From NCBI GenBank assembly GCA_013362725.1, contig JABFVP010000074.1, positions 1 to 7,020 of the forward strand: DNA of 7,020 nt, given 5' to 3'. Below, piece by piece: positions 6,424-7,020 of this stretch (position 1 is the first letter of the stretch; each line of letters begins with the position of its first letter). This DNA comes from Cupriavidus sp. Lineage in GTDB: Bacteria > Pseudomonadota > Gammaproteobacteria > Burkholderiales > Burkholderiaceae. Under the pieces are notes generated by a model that made no database searches, was not told the origin of the DNA, and worked only from the letters and a program-made list of their open reading frames with translations. Position numbers and translations under genes: made by a program.

Positions 6424-6624
6424 TCAGGCCACCGACTTGACCGGATAGCCGGCTTCCTCGATGGCCTCGCGCAGCTTCTGCGTGTCGGCGCCACTGTCGA
6501 CACGAACCGACTGGGCCGGCACATCCGCGCTGACGCGCGCGGCGGGGTCGACGGCGAGCACGGCACGCGTGATCGCGCCGACGCAGTGGTTGCACGTCAT
6601 GCCTTCTACCTGGAACTGGATCAT
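6424..6624 (-). CDS. copZ: CopZ-type copper chaperone (single heavy-metal-associated domain)
   Basis: A 66-residue cytosolic protein made of one heavy-metal-associated (HMA) domain of ferredoxin-like fold. It binds Cu(I) through the two cysteines of GMTCNHC (C11 and C14) and passes it to the P1B-ATPase CopA. The rest, with QKLREAIEEAGYPV near the end, is standard for the family. The start at 6624 is supported by AGGAG nine bases upstream; a longer in-frame reading to 6708 would add 28 residues rich in Arg and Pro that do not belong to the domain, and would begin inside the operator region. It is divergent from copA and has its own MerR-type operator at 6678-6708. The gene is convergent with ompW, with that gene's terminator between them. 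A mercury-binding MerP role is less likely because there is no signal peptide and the partner is copA. Confidence 0.93.
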   Translation of the reverse strand: MIQFQVEGMTCNHCVGAITRAVLAVDPAARVSADVPAQSVRVDSGADTQKLREAIEEAGYPVKSVA

Positions 6625-6677
6625 GTTGGAACGCTCCTGTACGGGATGGAAACGCGGCAACGGGCCGCGACAGACAC

Positions 6678-6708
6678 AGTGTGAACCTTGCCACGATGGG
6701 AAGCGCAA
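6678..6708 (-). promoter_or_regulatory. CueR/MerR-type promoter and operator for copZ
   Basis: On the minus strand the -35 TTGCGC (6708-6703) and -10 CACACT (6683-6678) are 19 bp apart, the over-long spacer of MerR-activated promoters. Inside, written on the plus strand, are half-sites ACCTTGC (6685-6691) and GGAAGCG (6699-6705) with 7 bp between them. They match the copper-responsive consensus ACCTTCC-N7-GGAAGGT at 6 of 7 and 5 of 7 positions. The site agrees with the copA operator at 15 of 21 positions. Just upstream of the -35 is an A/T-rich decamer palindrome, AGAAATTTCT (6711-6720). Confidence 0.7.
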
Positions 6709-6757
6709 GAAGAAATTTCTGGCCTTGACGTGGCGCTCGCGTCATCTGCAGCGAGCC

Positions 6758-6788
6758 TTGACCTTCCAATGATGGTAAGGTCCATGAT
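6758..6788 (+). promoter_or_regulatory. CueR/MerR-type promoter and operator for copA
   Basis: The -35 TTGACC (6758-6763) and -10 CATGAT (6783-6788) are separated by exactly 19 bp. The operator half-sites ACCTTCC (6761-6767) and GTAAGGT (6775-6781) are 7 bp apart and match the CueR consensus at 7 of 7 and 6 of 7 positions. This closely resembles the Escherichia coli copA promoter, where CueR untwists the long spacer when Cu(I) is bound. Transcription would start near 6795, about 25 bases before the copA ATG. Confidence 0.87.
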
Positions 6789-6820
6789 GCTGACATCGAC
6801 ACTGTGGATGACTCAGAACC

Positions 6821-7020
6821 ATGCCAGATTCCAGCGCTGTGCTCGCTTCCCAACCGGTCCGCACGGACCGCAACCCGCCTGCCGACGCCATGCCCGAGTG
6901 GCGGCTGCCGGTCGAGGGCATGACCTGCGCCTCCTGCGTGGGACGCGTCGAAAAGGCCCTGGCCAGGGTGCCGGGCGTGCGCGACGTCGCCGTCAACCTC
7001 GCCACCGAGGCCGCCACGCT
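6821..7020 (+). CDS. copA: CopA-type copper-exporting P1B-ATPase, N-terminal fragment (continues past right edge)
   Basis: The first 66 codons of a heavy-metal-transporting P-type ATPase, which would pump Cu(I) out of the cytosol across the inner membrane. The visible part has a polar leader of about 26 residues and then an N-terminal metal-binding domain starting WRLPVEGMTCASCVGRVEKA, with the copper-binding cysteines C36 and C39; the sequence leaves the window in the following strand (VAVNLATEAATL). GMTCASC and this strand are typical of CopA-type enzymes. The ATG at 6821 is the first in-frame start after an in-frame stop at 6809, but it has only a weak ribosome site. An internal ATG at 6890 would still keep the metal-binding motif. 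The catalytic DKTGT and CPC motifs are outside the window, so the copper assignment rests on the motif, the operator and the adjacent copZ. Confidence 0.88.
   Translation, partial: MPDSSAVLASQPVRTDRNPPADAMPEWRLPVEGMTCASCVGRVEKALARVPGVRDVAVNLATEAAT

Noticed and set aside
5559..6566. A 335-codon minus-strand frame opposite ompW
   Set aside because: OmpW is clear on the plus strand with signal peptide and C-terminal Phe; the antisense product has no domain and crosses the ompW terminator and copZ.

Overview
The window is very GC-rich DNA with strongly G/C-ending codons. Its gene content (penicillin-binding protein 1C, an ornithine cyclodeaminase/mu-crystallin-family reductase, an SdsA-type alkylsulfatase, OmpW, CopZ and CopA) and protein style suggest a betaproteobacterium of the Burkholderiaceae, most likely Cupriavidus or a close Ralstonia relative. 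The genus is inferred from family resemblance; no rRNA or other marker is present.

Layout. 1-1485 is the 3' part of a penicillin-binding protein 1C gene (transpeptidase plus C-terminal domain; the glycosyltransferase part lies off the left edge). 1578-2531 encodes an NAD(P)-dependent reductase of the ornithine cyclodeaminase/mu-crystallin family. It runs head-on into a TetR-family regulator gene (complement 2532-3176), and the two stop codons form a single TGATCA. 3177-3375 is a divergent control region with a near-perfect 24-bp palindrome, candidate promoters on both strands and a short tandem repeat. 3376-5364 encodes an exported alkylsulfatase with every metal ligand intact. 5365-5633 is a gene-poor spacer with two T-tract terminator candidates and the ompW leader. 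5634-6356 is an OmpW-type outer-membrane barrel gene, followed by a strong hairpin terminator. The right end is a copper module: copZ (complement 6424-6624) and the start of copA (6821 to the edge), divergently transcribed from a 196-bp spacer that carries two related MerR/CueR-type operators, one per gene, each placed in a 19-bp promoter spacer.

How the parts work together. The TetR gene and the alkylsulfatase gene look like a local regulator-target pair: the palindrome sits just downstream of the sulfatase -10 and inside the candidate tetR promoter, so one bound dimer could control both. The copper genes look like a CueR-type regulon: copper would switch on a cytosolic chaperone (CopZ) and an efflux P1B-ATPase (CopA) together. 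The regulator gene itself is not in view. pbpC, the reductase and ompW have no obvious functional link to these two units.

I see no mobile element, CRISPR array, RNA gene or defence system, and nothing that amounts to a wholly new system. The most informative signals are the two regulatory regions.
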